6,662 nucleotides of DNA from Alphaproteobacteria bacterium. Lineage in GTDB: Bacteria; Pseudomonadota; Alphaproteobacteria; Caulobacterales; Caulobacteraceae. The stretch covers positions 1 to 6,662 of the forward strand of contig JAHINZ010000419.1 of the NCBI GenBank assembly GCA_018895795.1. Reading direction: 5' to 3'. Both the position numbers and the translations under genes were made by a program. The notes under the pieces are model-generated. The model saw only the letters and a program-made list of their open reading frames with translations. It did not search any database and had not been told where the DNA came from. Numbering within the stretch: position 1 is the stretch's first letter; each line of letters begins with the position of its first letter. This document shows positions 6,179 to 6,662 of this stretch, piece by piece.

Positions 6179-6247
6179 TAGAGCATCACGCTGAAAAGTG
6201 GATGCCGGTTTTCCGCCAAAGCGATGCGAAAACAGAAACCTAGAGCA
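6179..6247. repeat. REP-like alphaproteobacterial intergenic palindromic element
   Basis: TAGAGCA occurs at 6179-6185 and again at 6241-6247, exactly 62 bases apart. Between them GCATCACGCT pairs imperfectly with AGCGATGC, and GAAAA with TTTTC around GTGGATGCCGG. This architecture (GAGCAT, then GAAAAGTGG, then CCGGTTTTC, then a GATGC end and an A-rich tail) is the pattern I recall for a repeat scattered between genes in Rhizobiales and Caulobacterales. That identification is from memory; copy number must be checked in the genome. Confidence 0.55.
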
Positions 6248-6281
6248 AGCCACGCGAGTCCGATCTCGCGCGGCTTGCTCT
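6242..6281 (-). terminator. Seventeen-base inverted repeat after the M61 gene, likely its terminator
   Basis: AGAGCAAGCC, one mismatched position, then CGCGAG pairs with CTCGCG, the partner position, then GGCTTGCTCT, around a six-base loop. The odd position is A/C in plus-strand RNA but a G-U wobble in minus-strand RNA, so the stem is unbroken only for leftward transcripts. It begins 18 bases after the M61 stop codon. The following sequence is T-rich (GGTTTCTGTTTTC) but starts with AGG, so it is not textbook. The first arm overlaps the end of the REP-like element. Confidence 0.6.
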
Positions 6282-6299
6282 CGTCGTTGGACCTTGGTC

Positions 6300-6662
6300 C
6301 TATTTACGCGCCGCAAGGATGTCGTCCAGACGCGCCGGGGTTCCGGCCACGCGCTCGAGGCGCGGATAGCGAAGCCCGCCGCGATAGTCGATCTTGACCG
6401 TCCGGTAGCGCTCGCCGTCCTTGACCAACAGCTCGACCAGGGGATTTTCCGGCTTGGCGGCCGCCTTGATGGCGTCCTTCAGCTTGTCGGCGTCATAGGT
6501 CTCGCCATTGACGGCGACCAGGGTCACGCCCTGGGTCAGGCCCGCCTTGAAGGCTGGACCGCCCCATTGCACGTCCGACAGAACGCCGGCGGCGCCCACG
6601 GTCAGACCCAGCGAATAGGCCAGATTGGTGATCTTGCCGCGCGTCTCGGCCGATTTGAAATA
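6300..6662 (-). CDS. C-terminal PDZ region of an M61 family peptidase (glycyl aminopeptidase-like), 5' end outside window
   Basis: 120 codons are visible, open right to the window edge, so the gene starts beyond base 6662; an in-frame GTG at 6599 lies within the PDZ fold and is not the start. Residues about 17-93 form a PDZ domain: SLGLTVGAAG as the first strand, VLSDVQWGGPAFKAGL as the conserved ligand-groove and helix region, and LVAVNGETY in the next strands. The tail DYRGGLRYPRLERV.GTPARLDDIL is characteristic, to my knowledge, of M61 peptidases of Caulobacterales and sphingomonads. Their catalytic HExxH domain would be upstream, outside the window. Such enzymes are usually exported and trim N-terminal glycine or alanine from peptides. 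Other PDZ-containing proteases are less likely because of the tail. The stop is TAG at 6302-6300. Confidence 0.8.
   Translation of the reverse strand, partial: YFKSAETRGKITNLAYSLGLTVGAAGVLSDVQWGGPAFKAGLTQGVTLVAVNGETYDADKLKDAIKAAAKPENPLVELLVKDGERYRTVKIDYRGGLRYPRLERVAGTPARLDDILAARK

Noticed and set aside
5744..6316. 190-codon minus-strand frame spanning the gene-poor region
   Set aside because: It runs through a terminator, a REP-like element and several hairpins, starts inside the M61 gene, and has coding character only in its last 15 or so codons.
6300..6599. Short PDZ protein starting at the GTG at 6599
   Set aside because: The frame is open to the window edge and the upstream codons continue the PDZ domain, so this is the end of a longer gene.
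1..6662. CRISPR array, insertion sequence, phage, toxin-antitoxin or defence genes
   Set aside because: I looked for regular repeats, transposase or integrase motifs and small paired genes on both strands and found none.

Overview
The window is about 6.7 kb of GC-rich DNA with an overwhelmingly G/C-ending codon bias. Two proteins carry twin-arginine-like signals, one gene encodes a C-terminal M61-type peptidase domain, and there is an intergenic repeat that resembles the common palindromic repeats of alphaproteobacteria. Together these suggest an alphaproteobacterium, most likely Caulobacterales (Caulobacter or a relative). The taxonomic call is inference; there is no rRNA or other marker in the window.

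All five recognisable genes read leftwards (minus strand). From right to left they are as follows. (1) The last 120 codons of a PDZ-containing M61 (glycyl aminopeptidase-like) peptidase, 6300-6662, cut by the window edge. (2) A stretch from 5658 to 6299 with no intact gene. It holds a strong inverted repeat behind the M61 gene, a REP-like element, a hairpin-plus-terminator pair that looks like a small RNA, and the 3' remnants of two genes abutting at a double hairpin. (3) A complete exported DUF885 protein with an HExxxxHH metal-binding signature, 3861-5657. (4) An AT-rich nested palindrome, 3772-3806, followed by a two-gene operon: a short-chain dehydrogenase/reductase, 2983-3759, overlapping by ATGA a polytopic membrane protein of no known function, 2177-2986. 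(5) A LacI-type operator-like site, 2084-2097, upstream of a family 3 glycoside hydrolase (beta-glucosidase/beta-xylosidase type), 1-1987, whose C-terminus runs off the left edge.

Functionally the window reads as separate transcription units rather than one pathway. The two exported hydrolases (GH3 and DUF885) and the M61 peptidase fit the scavenging of oligosaccharides and peptides in the cell envelope. The reductase/membrane-protein pair looks like a repressible lipid- or small-molecule-modifying unit whose regulator is not in the window.

I see no complete defence system, CRISPR array, transposase, phage gene, tRNA or rRNA. The most interesting items are non-coding: the candidate small RNA with an anti-Shine-Dalgarno loop (6050-6120), the nested operator in front of the reductase, and the scar joining the 3' ends of two oppositely oriented broken genes (about 5744-6019).
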